From: JAZDFC01 sp043808235
GTDB taxonomy: Bacteria; Bacteroidota; Ignavibacteria; Ignavibacteriales; Melioribacteraceae
Direction of reading: 5' to 3'
Length of the DNA: 64,000 nt
Assembly (NCBI GenBank): GCA_043808235.1
Contig: JAZDFC010000023.1
Span: 1-64,000, forward strand
This document shows, one piece after another, positions 27,052 to 37,000 of this stretch. The notes under the pieces were generated by a model. The model worked only from the letters and a program-made list of their open reading frames with translations. It had not been told where the DNA came from and did not search any database. The translations under genes were made by a program, and so were the position numbers. The number at the start of each line of letters is the position of its first letter. Position 1 is the first letter of the stretch.

Positions 27052-29058
27052 TTATTTAAGCAATGTCATCTTCTTTGTTAAAACCGAAGATGAAGTTCCG
27101 CTTGTTTTAGTAAGCCTGTAAATATAATTTCCGCTTGAAACTTTTCTGCCGGAATTATCGGTGCCGTTCCAGTTGAATGAATAAGTGCCTGCAGCTTTGT
27201 CGCCCGAATATAATTCATCAATAAAATTACCGAGCACATCAAGCACCTCAAGTTTTACCGAAGCATTTTCATTCAATGAAAATGAAATAGTCGTTGACGG
27301 ATTAAACGGATTCGGATAGTTTTGATTCAGTGTGAAATTTTCCGGAGTAGTCCCATTGGTATTATCGTCAATATCGGTCGTGCTCTGATCGATGAAAACC
27401 AATTCAATTCCGTTGCCCGTTCCGAGATTTCTTGTATATTGTTTGTTGGTAGAGTTATTCCAATGTTCATTCACACCAAGACTCGAAATAGGAGTACCGT
27501 CGTCTTCTGGGTCATAAGTAAATCCAGCCGGCCAATATTCGGAGCTTGCAGCCTGGCGCAGATAATCGGTTGTTCCCTGCATGGTAGGGTAATTAACCTT
27601 ACCGTTTTGTCCGTTGTATTCGGTGTTCAGAAAATCGAATGATACTGATTCAATTGCTACCGGGTCGAACGATACAAATATCGATGAAGTCCAATCATGA
27701 TTGAATGGAGCCATGTCCCACTTCGTCGGGGGATCGATTGCTTCGGAACCTGCATAAATTGCATCGAGTAAAAACAATACTGTATTTCCGCCAAGTCTTT
27801 CGTGTCCCATCAAGTCCACCTGAGTGCGATACAGGTTTGATGCTGTTCGTGTAGGAGCGCCTTCATTCGGTGCTACTAATCCACCGTGAAGATGGAATGC
27901 GCTTTCCCGTGTATTCGATCCAAAATGATTTTTCGCAAAGACTGTTATTCCGGCGCGAGCATGTGCTTTTAATGTGGGCAAATTGAACAAATAATCTGCC
28001 TCATTCATTTGTTTGTAAATTTTATCAGTAGCATATTCCAGCTCTGTACCTTTATCGGAATATTTAAGTACGGCGGCAGTAGTAGGAATAGCTTTTTCGC
28101 GTCCGTATGTTCCATCGCAATCTACATAATGAATGTCCGGGAATTCCGCGTGCCATTTGTTATATGAATGATTGTAAATCGATTTCATCGGGTCGCCAAT
28201 GTAAATAGCATCCTGTGGAATTTCGTAAACATTAATTAACTGGCGAAGAAGTGATAAAGCAACATGCGGTGATGTCTCGGCGGTACCGTAACATGAATTT
28301 TCCATGACATTATTATCGTCTGATATGTTTCCCCAAAACGAGCCTTTGCTGTAAGCTGAGGTTACATTTACTTTGATATATACTTTTTGTCCGGCGACAT
28401 ATCCTTCCGACCTTCCGTGCTTTTGCTCATTAAACCGCGTAAATATTCTCTGCCAGGCTGCCAGATCAGTTGTTTCACCGGTTATCTGTTGTATCGCAGT
28501 TGATACCATATTATCAATTACTTCTTGATTATTATTTTTGTCGAGAAACCATCCATCGTCATCTTCATCTCCGGTAGTGTTATCGTAATCGCATGTGTTG
28601 GTGCAATTTTCATTTGTAGCATCGGGATTCCATACCCATACAACTCTGCCCGGGAAAATTCCTTTAGCCTCACCTATAGGATTATTTGGAATAACAGTTT
28701 CAACCTGAGTATCTGCAAATGAAATAAGACCGCTCTGACTTGCTGTGAAAATTGCAAACGAAGTTCCTACAAGTAAAAATAAAATTCCGTAAATGTAGGA
28801 AGATTTTGCAAAAGCTGTCCTCATTTTTTTGAATGCTGTAATTGAGACTACTAAACCAATTATCCATAATACAAAACTGGAAGCGAGTGGTGCTGCAACA
28901 CGCATACAAGGATATGAAGCTCTGCTTGGTTTGGGAATTACTCGAACTAAAAACCAGATTAGAGAACCAACTCCAATGACAGGAATAATTGCCTTTTTCC
29001 AATTCTTTATCAACGGTCTAAATAGGTTTGTAATTTTTGTGCTAATTGATGTTTTCAT
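27052..29058 (-). CDS. DUF362 protein with N-terminal membrane segments and type IX tail (copy A)
   Basis: A 668-residue protein. The N-terminus has three hydrophobic segments (about residues 24-42, 57-75, 86-108); the loop between the first two is PKPSRASYPCMRVAAP. The central region is DUF362-like: NPIGEAKGIFPGRVVWVWNPDAT, QKVYIKVNV, SPHVALSLLRQLINV, YIGDP, LFNLPTLKAHARAGITVFAKNHFGS and FDPVAIESVSFDFL. DUF362 sits in proteins annotated as iron-sulfur or unknown enzymes; no ferredoxin cysteines are seen here. The C-terminus is a type IX sorting domain (NYPNPFNPSTTISF ... KKMTLLK). A membrane anchor and an outer-surface sorting signal in one protein is odd. It is a tandem paralogue of the gene at 29354. 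Confidence 0.82.
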   Translation of the reverse strand: MKTSISTKITNLFRPLIKNWKKAIIPVIGVGSLIWFLVRVIPKPSRASYPCMRVAAPLASSFVLWIIGLVVSITAFKKMRTAFAKSSYIYGILFLLVGTSFAIFTASQSGLISFADTQVETVIPNNPIGEAKGIFPGRVVWVWNPDATNENCTNTCDYDNTTGDEDDDGWFLDKNNNQEVIDNMVSTAIQQITGETTDLAAWQRIFTRFNEQKHGRSEGYVAGQKVYIKVNVTSAYSKGSFWGNISDDNNVMENSCYGTAETSPHVALSLLRQLINVYEIPQDAIYIGDPMKSIYNHSYNKWHAEFPDIHYVDCDGTYGREKAIPTTAAVLKYSDKGTELEYATDKIYKQMNEADYLFNLPTLKAHARAGITVFAKNHFGSNTRESAFHLHGGLVAPNEGAPTRTASNLYRTQVDLMGHERLGGNTVLFLLDAIYAGSEAIDPPTKWDMAPFNHDWTSSIFVSFDPVAIESVSFDFLNTEYNGQNGKVNYPTMQGTTDYLRQAASSEYWPAGFTYDPEDDGTPISSLGVNEHWNNSTNKQYTRNLGTGNGIELVFIDQSTTDIDDNTNGTTPENFTLNQNYPNPFNPSTTISFSLNENASVKLEVLDVLGNFIDELYSGDKAAGTYSFNWNGTDNSGRKVSSGNYIYRLTKTSGTSSSVLTKKMTLLK

Positions 29059-29263
29059 AGGAATACCCTTGTGGAAAATATATTTTTACGAAAGTGTTAT
29101 TTGAGAGAGGATTTGAAACTGTTTTATTAACATAGTAATCAACCTTTCTGACAAAATGTGTATTAAATTTCTACGGACAGAAAAATAAAGAAAATTCAAC
29201 AGAAACAAACTGCATAAATAAATATATTTTTAAATTTCAACGAGTGTTCATCGTTAACATTCT

Positions 29264-29279
29264 ATTGAACCGGTTCAAT
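29264..29279. promoter_or_regulatory. 16-bp perfect palindrome, LacI/GalR-type operator candidate
   Basis: ATTGAACCGGTTCAAT is a perfect palindrome with the central CG and AACCGGTT core typical of LacI-family operators. It lies 206 bases upstream of DUF362 copy A. No LacI-family regulator is encoded in the window. Confidence 0.5.
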
Positions 29280-29331
29280 TCGGGATCTAATTTTGAATAT
29301 GCTCCCTCGCTGATTCAGTAATAATACGATT

Positions 29332-29347
29332 TGGATTTTTCAATCCA
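29332..29347. repeat. Short hairpin TGGATT-TTTC-AATCCA
   Basis: A 6-bp inverted repeat just past the stop of DUF362 copy B, related to the hairpin at 12461-12477. No T-run follows on the minus strand, so it is a doubtful terminator. Confidence 0.45.
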
Positions 29348-29353
29348 TATAAA

Positions 29354-31351
29354 TTACTTCAGTAGAACCATCGGTTTAACTTGTGAAAACTTACCTGCAG
29401 TCATTCTATAGAAATAAATTCCGCTTGGGAGATCCGAAGCATGAAACTCAACTTTATAATTCCCGCCCGGTTTGTATTCATCTACTAATGTTGTAATGTG
29501 TTTCCCGAGAACATCAAAGATGTCTATCCTCACATCACTGCCGGCTTCTAACTGCCAACTGATAACTGTTGTCGGATTAAACGGATTCGGGTAATTATTG
29601 TTCAATACAATGCTCTGCGGAATATTTGAATTATCGAAATCTATATCAGTGGTATTCTGAAAAATTTTGATAAGTTCAATTCCATTGCCGGTACCGAGAT
29701 TCCGCGTGTATTGCATATCATCAACATTATTCCAATGTTCATGCACGCCCATACTTCCAATGGGAACGCCGTCATTCTCGGGATCGTAAGTTATTCCATC
29801 CGGCCACCAATCAGAGCTTGCAGCTTGATGAAGAAAATCGTCCACCGCGTTCCACTGCACATAAATATATCTTTTGGGATTGACTGATAAATCCTCAACT
29901 GTAAATTCTTTTTGCAATATATCAAGTCCTACTGAGGAAATTGCAACCGGATCAAGTGAGAACAACAAGGAAGATGACCAATCATTGTTGAAAGGTTCAG
30001 TAAAAAATTTACACGGAGCGGTATGTTCCATAGATGCGCCCCACAAACCGTCCATAAAATATAAGAGTGATTTACCTCCGCAGTATTTATTAGCCATCAA
30101 ATCAACCATAATCCGGTACATTTTATAATCATCGCGAACGAGTGTTCCAGCTCCATCTTCTGGTTTCATTAATCCGTTATGCAGATGTCCGGCTCCGTCG
30201 CGGTAGGTAGAACCGAAAAAGTTTTTTTCAGCGAATGTTACTCCGCCATTTTTATGACCTTTCATAGCTGGAATACTTAGGATATAATCAGCTTCCATCT
30301 GGCATGTGAAATATTTATCGGTAGTTGCCGTGAGAACGGTTCCTTTATCGGAGAAATAAATTCCGGTCTGATTACTAACTACTAATTTTTCCCTTCCGGT
30401 TATATTATCTTGCGACATATAATGAATGTTCGGAAACTCAGCATAACATTTATCGTATATATGTTTAAAGACATTTGTTAACGGATCGCCGATAGATATG
30501 TTTTCCTGGGGTACTCCTGCCACATTAACAAGTTGTCGTAGCATAGCTAAGATTGCCTGAGGCGAAGTATCTACGTTTCCATAACTTGAGTTATAAATAA
30601 TAGCGCCTGTTGTTGTACTGATGTTTCCAGCCCAAGCATGGACTGCGTTAATTTTAATAAAAATTTTCTCTGTGTTTAAATATCCGACATCGCCCTTGCC
30701 ATGAGTTTGATTGAAATAATGGAAAATAACATCCCAGGCTTCGGAATCGGTTTCTTTTCCGGTTAAAGATTTAATTCCTTTCGAGAACATATCATCAACA
30801 ACTGACTGACTGCAATTTTTATCGAGAAAATATCCGTCGCCGTTTGTCGCAGGTTTGCAACTTTCATTCGTTGCGCCCGGGTCATGAATCCAAACTACTC
30901 TACCCGGCAAAACTCCTTTTGCCTCGCCAATCGGATTGTTGGGTCCAAGCGGATCGTTGAATTCATACACAATATTTTCATCTGCAAAACTATCTTCGCT
31001 GAATTGTGTGAATGTAAAACTTCCGGCAATTATAAAAAGAATTAGGAAGGCAGAACCAGTAATGTACTTCGATTGTGAGAATAAATTTCTTGCCTTTTTA
31101 AAAGCTGTAACCGATGCAAAAAAACCTATTAAATACAACACGAAAGAAGAAGCTATTGGAGCAGCTACTTTCATGCATGGATATGACGCTCTACTCGGTT
31201 TGGGTATAACACGAATCAAAAACCAAATTAGAGAACCGATTCCTATTAGAGCAAAAGAAAATTGCTTCCATCGCTTAAATAAAAATTGAAATACAAATTG
31301 TGTCATCTTCTTAATAAAACTAATTGCTGATTGTAAATGTAAAAATTCCAT
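29354..31351 (-). CDS. DUF362 protein with N-terminal membrane segments and type IX tail (copy B)
   Basis: A 665-residue paralogue of the gene at 27052, alike along its whole length: three hydrophobic N-terminal segments (about 33-50, 65-83 and 92-112), the conserved loop PKPSRASYPCMKVAAP, the DUF362 region (NPIGEAKGVLPGRVVWIHDPGAT, EKIFIKINAVHAWAGN, ISIGDP, LSIPAMKGHKNGGVTFAEKNFFGS, LDPVAISSVGLDIL) and a type IX tail (NYPNPFNPTTVISWQL ... KPMVLLK). It precedes copy A on the same strand with 295 bases between, enough for a separate promoter. Function unknown; the pair arose by tandem duplication. Confidence 0.82.
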   Translation of the reverse strand: MEFLHLQSAISFIKKMTQFVFQFLFKRWKQFSFALIGIGSLIWFLIRVIPKPSRASYPCMKVAAPIASSFVLYLIGFFASVTAFKKARNLFSQSKYITGSAFLILFIIAGSFTFTQFSEDSFADENIVYEFNDPLGPNNPIGEAKGVLPGRVVWIHDPGATNESCKPATNGDGYFLDKNCSQSVVDDMFSKGIKSLTGKETDSEAWDVIFHYFNQTHGKGDVGYLNTEKIFIKINAVHAWAGNISTTTGAIIYNSSYGNVDTSPQAILAMLRQLVNVAGVPQENISIGDPLTNVFKHIYDKCYAEFPNIHYMSQDNITGREKLVVSNQTGIYFSDKGTVLTATTDKYFTCQMEADYILSIPAMKGHKNGGVTFAEKNFFGSTYRDGAGHLHNGLMKPEDGAGTLVRDDYKMYRIMVDLMANKYCGGKSLLYFMDGLWGASMEHTAPCKFFTEPFNNDWSSSLLFSLDPVAISSVGLDILQKEFTVEDLSVNPKRYIYVQWNAVDDFLHQAASSDWWPDGITYDPENDGVPIGSMGVHEHWNNVDDMQYTRNLGTGNGIELIKIFQNTTDIDFDNSNIPQSIVLNNNYPNPFNPTTVISWQLEAGSDVRIDIFDVLGKHITTLVDEYKPGGNYKVEFHASDLPSGIYFYRMTAGKFSQVKPMVLLK

Positions 31352-31921
31352 TTGTTTCCACGCTCATTTTCAAAAGATGAGTTGATGTAAAGCTAATTAT
31401 CTATCATGTATTATCGGCTTATTTTATAAGTGTATTAATTCCTTATCATGGCAAATTCATGGGATAAATGCCCTTGCCACCTGTATTTAATTAAAAAATC
31501 AAATTTCACATAAAAATTAAGACAGTTAGCGGTTATATCCAAAAACAACGGAATATATTTTTGTCGGGGGCTTGTGCAGATAAAATTGAAGAGATAAAAA
31601 ATATTTGAAAATTCAATTCCATGCAGAATTAAAGTAGATTTTTATGAAAAACAGATGTAATTTAATAGCACGTTAATTCCGGTTGAGGATTCACCCACTA
31701 AGTAATGGGATGATTATTGTGGATATTACATCTGTAACTCAACAGCAAAATATCAGATTTGCTTTCTCGTCGAAGACATCAATTTTAATATCAATATCTT
31801 GTATAACAGTATTTAAGATTTATATAGGCTTTCGTATTAGTAACCGGTTGAAGTTGCTCTAAAAAATCCGTTTGCAATAACTCGATTGATTGTAAATACA
31901 ATAAATAAATTTGAGGAGAAA
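31352..31921. other. 570-bp divergent intergenic region with a possible structured leader
   Basis: No gene is visible. ACAGATGTAAT (31651-31661) and ATTACATCTGT (31725-31735) are perfect 11-bp inverted arms around a 63-base interior. That interior holds a smaller stem, TCACCCA pairing with TGGG-A-TGA (one bulged base). This could be a folded 5' leader of the binding-protein gene at 31922 or simply an operator pair. GAGGAG at 31913-31918 is the ribosome-binding site of that gene. Confidence 0.4.
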
Positions 31922-32941
31922 ATGTTTACCCGGAAATTTGAACCATCCAAAACACATAAGTTTATTTTTCTTCTAATAGGAATGCTGACAACTACATTCA
32001 TCTTGTTTGAATGTACAAAATCTCAGAAGGTTTATCGTATTGGAGTGCTTTGCGGATTGAACTTTTTTGCTAATACAGTTGATGGATTGAAATCAAAGAT
32101 GGAGAAGTTAGGTTATGTTGAAGGTGAAAATATCATTTATGACTACAAAGAATCGCAATCAAACATCGATTCCGCAAGACAGATATTAAAAAAATTCGTG
32201 GATGATAAAGTTGATCTGATTTTTGTTTTGCCTACGAATGTATCGGTTGAAGCAAAAAAAATAACTCGCGATACAAATATTCCTGTTGTTTTTGCCAACG
32301 CAAACGTCGAAGGGCAAAATTTGATAAACAGCATAAGCTCTCCGGGCGAGAATATTACCGGCGTGCGTTATCCGGGTCCCGATCTTACAATAAAACGTTT
32401 TGAAATAATGATGGAAATTGCTCCAGCTATTAAAAGAGTTTGGGTGCCTTATAAAAGAGGATTGAATATTGTACCGGGTCAACTTGAGCTTTTAAGAAAA
32501 GCTACACAATTAGAAAATGTAACTTTAATAGAATCGCCTGCTGATGATGCGGATGAAATTCAATCAATAATAACCGGATTTGAAAAATCTGCAGAAGTTG
32601 GAATTGATGCTATACTAATGATAGCGGAACCCTTGGCAGTAACTCCTAACACTTTTTTGATTATGGCAAAATTTGCTGCCGTACATAAAATATTAATGGG
32701 CGGCGCCCTTATGACAGTTGAAGGCTATAGTTCGGTTTTTGGTATATCGACCGATAATGTTTCGGTTGGCGAACAAGCCGCATTGTTAGTGCATAAGGTA
32801 TTAACCGGCACTCCACCCGGCACAATACCGGTTATTTCAGCAGAAAATAACTTACAAATCAGTTACGAAGCAGCTGACCGGATAGGAATAAAAATACCGG
32901 ACGGAATATTAAAACAAGCGAATAAAATAATTCAAAAATAG
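31922..32941 (+). CDS. ABC-type substrate-binding protein (TrpX-like), orphan copy 1
   Basis: A 339-residue periplasmic binding protein of the ABC_sub_bind (DUF534/TrpX-like) family. It has an N-terminal hydrophobic export segment (about residues 14-34; the Cys that follows lacks a standard lipobox), then YRIGVLCGLNFFANTVDGLKSKMEKLGYVEGENI, LIFVLPTNVSVEAKK, NIPVVFANANVEG, NITGVRYPGPDLTIKRFE and VSVGEQAALLVHKVLTGTPPG, the usual two-lobed layout. The ATG at 31922 with GAGGAG is preferred to a TTG 36 bases upstream. There is no permease or ATPase nearby; it sits ahead of a paralogue and two sensor kinases, so it may serve as a ligand-sensing adaptor. Confidence 0.85.
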   Translation: MFTRKFEPSKTHKFIFLLIGMLTTTFILFECTKSQKVYRIGVLCGLNFFANTVDGLKSKMEKLGYVEGENIIYDYKESQSNIDSARQILKKFVDDKVDLIFVLPTNVSVEAKKITRDTNIPVVFANANVEGQNLINSISSPGENITGVRYPGPDLTIKRFEIMMEIAPAIKRVWVPYKRGLNIVPGQLELLRKATQLENVTLIESPADDADEIQSIITGFEKSAEVGIDAILMIAEPLAVTPNTFLIMAKFAAVHKILMGGALMTVEGYSSVFGISTDNVSVGEQAALLVHKVLTGTPPGTIPVISAENNLQISYEAADRIGIKIPDGILKQANKIIQK

Positions 32942-32998
32942 GTTTATTTATATCGATTTTTCATCGATAATAATTTAACAAAATGAGTTGCATTCATT

Positions 32999-33991
32999 AT
33001 GAAAATTATTCTAAACAAATTTTCCGTTTTATTTATTTTCTTAATCGTATTTGCCGTAGGAAGTTGCACAAAAACGCCAAAAATTTATAAAGTAGGTATT
33101 CTTTGTGGCATGGATGCTTTTGCAAATACGATCGAGGGATTCAAATCTAAAATGAATGAGCTCGGCTATATCGAGGGAAAGAATATTATATATGAAATAA
33201 AAAAAACCAATTCCAATCGTATTGACAAGGAGAAAATCCTTTCCGATTTTTTTGACAATAAAGTCGATTTAATTTTTACTTTCCCTTCAGAAGTTACTCT
33301 GGCTGCAAAATCACACCCAAAACGAGAAAAAATACCACTTATTTTTGCTCATGCAGTGACTGATAATACGGGATTAATAAATAGTATTTCTGAACCCGGG
33401 AATAATTTAACCGGTGTTAGATATCCGGGGCCTGATTTGGCGGTGAAACGGTTGGAAACTTTACTCGAATTAGCGCCAGATGTAAAAAAAGTATGGGTGG
33501 GCTACCTAAAAAATTATCCCACGGTGTCTTCTCAATTGGAGCTTATTCATTCAGCAGCTGCAAAATTCAATATAACCATTGTTGAAGTTCCATCGAATAA
33601 TGCTGAAGATGTAATTACCGATTTATCACAGCGGCGTAAATCCAATTCAGTCGGAATTGACGCAATATTAATGATAGCCGAACCCTTGACCGCTTATCCT
33701 GAAGTACTTAAGGCATTATTCAAATTTGCCTCGGATTATAAGTTGCCTTTAGGTGGGGCTTTTGCGTCAGAAAGTGGTTATTTCCCTTTATTTGGAATTG
33801 GTCCAAATAACATCGAGGTTGGCAGACAGTGCGCATTGCTTGCTAAAAAAATATTAAATGGTGTTCCGGCGGGCTCTATTCCGGTAATATCAGCCGAAAG
33901 TTATCTGCAGATTAATTTAAAAATGGCAAAAGAGTTGGGCATAAACATATCCGATGGAATTTTAAAACAAGCCTCGGAAATAATTCAATAG
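32999..33991 (+). CDS. ABC-type substrate-binding lipoprotein (TrpX-like), orphan copy 2
   Basis: A 330-residue paralogue of the preceding gene, sharing motifs across its length (YKVGILCGMDAFANTIEGFKSKMNELGYIEGKNIIYE, NNLTGVRYPGPDLAVKRLE, IDAILMIAEPLTAYPE, SIPVISAESYLQIN). Its signal peptide ends in FAVGSC, a good lipobox, so it is probably lipid-anchored in the periplasm. It is followed after 33 bases by the nine-PAS kinase. As with copy 1, transporter partners are lacking, which favours a sensory rather than an uptake role. Confidence 0.85.
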   Translation: MKIILNKFSVLFIFLIVFAVGSCTKTPKIYKVGILCGMDAFANTIEGFKSKMNELGYIEGKNIIYEIKKTNSNRIDKEKILSDFFDNKVDLIFTFPSEVTLAAKSHPKREKIPLIFAHAVTDNTGLINSISEPGNNLTGVRYPGPDLAVKRLETLLELAPDVKKVWVGYLKNYPTVSSQLELIHSAAAKFNITIVEVPSNNAEDVITDLSQRRKSNSVGIDAILMIAEPLTAYPEVLKALFKFASDYKLPLGGAFASESGYFPLFGIGPNNIEVGRQCALLAKKILNGVPAGSIPVISAESYLQINLKMAKELGINISDGILKQASEIIQ

Positions 33992-34024
33992 AACCAAAAT
34001 ACAAGAAGTCGCACTACTGAATAG

Positions 34025-37000
34025 ATGAACTTATTTATGAAAAAGACCAATAGATCAAAAAGTTTGGCAAAAATAATGTTTTTGTCATTCTTCTTTCTCA
34101 CGCTTATTGCGCTTATCATATCAAGTGCGATACAGATGTTCTTCAACTTGCGTATTCAACAATCAGCAATTTCTAATAATCAATTATTAATAGCGCGCGG
34201 AGCTGCTGAAAGTGTGAGTAGTTTTATTCAAGAAAAAATTAATATTCTGGAAACCGCAGTATGGTTAAATAATCCGAACAAACTCGATAAATCAAATCAA
34301 AAGGAATTCCTACAGAGTTTGTTGGGATTAGAGCCGGCTTTAAAGCAGTTAGAGTTGACAAATATTAATAATGAAATACTTGTTATGGTTTCGCGCAGAT
34401 CAATTATCGAATCGGCTAAATTATTAATAAATTATAGAATCGAAGCAATGGATTATGTGCGAAATTATTCATCTTACATTAGCCCCGTTTATATTGATCC
34501 AATAACAAATGAACCGCAGATAATTTTGGCCGTGCCTGTTAAAAATGTTTTTGGCGACTTCCAGGGTTCTTTATTAGCCCAGGTGAATCTGAAGTTTATG
34601 TGGAATCTCGTTGAGCAGTTAAAAATTGGTGAGTCTGGTTATGCGTTTGTTGTTGATCGCAAAGGAAACTTAATTTCTTTTGGTGATGCTGCACGTGTGC
34701 TGAAAGAAGAAAATGTAAAAAATAACATCAGTGTTGCAGCCTTTATGCAAAATAAAACTTTTAATTCTCCAAACGAGGTCAACTCTTATAAGGGTATAAA
34801 TAATTTTGACGTAGTTGGTACTTATGTACCATTAGGTACGCCCGATTGGGCAGTAATTACAGAAATGCCAATTACCGAAGCATACCGGGATTCAGTAACG
34901 GAATTTATAATTACAATAGTTGTTTTGTTTCTGATTGCGCTTATAGTAAGTATTGTAGGTTTGAAACTCGCACGTCGGCTTTCTGTTCCTATGGAAAAAT
35001 TAATGGAAGTATCAACACGCATTGCTGCAGGCGAACGTGATTTACAAGCTGTGATAAGCGGGCCTAAAGAAGTTGCGGCGCTAGGCGTTGCATTCAACAG
35101 CATGACTAATCAACTCCGGCAGAGCCTGGAGAAATTGGAACAGCAAATTGTCGAGGTTAAACACGCTGAAGCATTGCTCGAAAAAAGTGAAAGGCGTTTC
35201 CGTTCGATGATTGAACACAGCACCGAAGCGATCACACTTGTTAGTGCCGATGGGAAGATATTTTATGAAAGTCCGACTGTTTCAATTATGACCGGATATA
35301 CAATTGAGGAACGACTTGGCAAAAGTGGCTTTGATACAATTCACCCAAATGATCGGAATATGGTGAAAGAAATTTTTACCAGAGTTTTATTCAAACCGAA
35401 TAACATCGCAACTTGTGAATTTCGAGCAGTTCGAAAAGACGGAACAATTTGGTGGGCGGAAGGCAGCGCTACTAATAAACTTCATGAACCTGATATTAAT
35501 GCGCTAATAATTAATTACAGAGATATAACTGAGCGGAAAAAATCGGAAGAATCACTTAAAGAAAAAACTGAAGAATTAGATCGTTATTTTTCACAAGCTC
35601 TCGATCTTCTTTGTATTGCCGACACAGATGGAAATTTCAGAAAACTGAATAAGGCATGGGAATCAACTCTTGGTTATCCGCTCGAAGAATTAATTGGTCG
35701 TAAATTTTTGGATTTGGTGCATCCTGAGGATGTTGATGCTACTATAGATGCCATTTCAAAACTTGGCAATCAACAAGAAGTTTTAAATTTTACTAATCGG
35801 TATAAATGCAAAGACGGAACATATAAATGGATTGAATGGCGTTCGTTCCCTTCGGGTAAATTTATATATGCTGCTGCAAGAGACATAACCGAGAAAACAA
35901 TTACCCAACAAGCATTAAAAGAAAGCGAAGAGAAATACAGAAAATTAATAGAGGTTTCACCGGTGGGGATGTGGATTAATCAAAATGGAATTATAACTTA
36001 TATTAATCCAATAGGCCTGCGGATACTCGGCGCCGAAAACGAAGATCAAGTTATTGGTAAACCTGCGTTTAATTTCATACATCCCGATTATCATTTAATT
36101 GTAAATGAGCGAATAGCGGACATGGCTGCTGAAGGTATTTCAGCTCCCCGAATTGAGGAAAAATATATTCGTATTGACGGTAGTATCGTTGACGTTGAAG
36201 TAACTGCGGCTCCTTTTTCAACTTCATCCGGAAATGCGATGCAGGCTTTGTTCCAGGATATTACCGAACGCAAGAAAGCTGAGGAAGCTCTTAAAAAATC
36301 GCAGGAAACTATAACCAGAATTACAAATTCTATTGATGATGTAATTTACAGTATTGATGGACAAACCGGAGAGTTTGAATATTTAAGCCCTGCTTTCGAA
36401 AAAAAATTAGGATACTCTAAAGAAGATATAAGAGCAATGGGCGGCCGGTGGAGTTTTCTTTCTGCTGTAATTAAAGACCAAGATAATTTGTGGTCAGATC
36501 CTGTAATGAATGAACTTCAAAATGAAATAGTGAGGGAAACCCCAATTTGGGAACACTGGTGGAAGGCAAAAGATGGTGAACTTATTTGTCTGGAAGATTA
36601 TTCCGTCCCTGTTTATGAAGGGGGTACGCTTATCAGAATCGATGGAGTACTTCGTGACACAACCGAACGCAAAAAGATTGAAGAAAAACTGACTGCAAGC
36701 GAAGAGCTTTACAGAAAATTAGTAGCGGCTATTCCTGAAGTGATTGTAAGAACTGATTTAAACGGAGTAGTTACTTATGTAAATGAGGCAAATATTTCTA
36801 TTATGGGGTATACAGAAACCGAATCTATTCTTGGGGAAAATATGCTTTCGTTTATTGCCCCGGAAGATATTCAGAGAGCAGAACAAAATACCCGGCGAAT
36901 GTTTGACAGACCCTTAGGCCCAATAGAGTACAAACTATTAAACAAAAGCGGTGAATTTATAGACTGTGAAGTAAATGGTGATGTACTTTATGATAGTAAT

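Noticed and set aside
31842..31849. Second LacI-type operator (AACCGGTT core)
   Set aside because: The flanks are not palindromic enough, and the same 8-mer occurs inside coding DNA (e.g. near 25912 and 54349), so it carries little weight alone.
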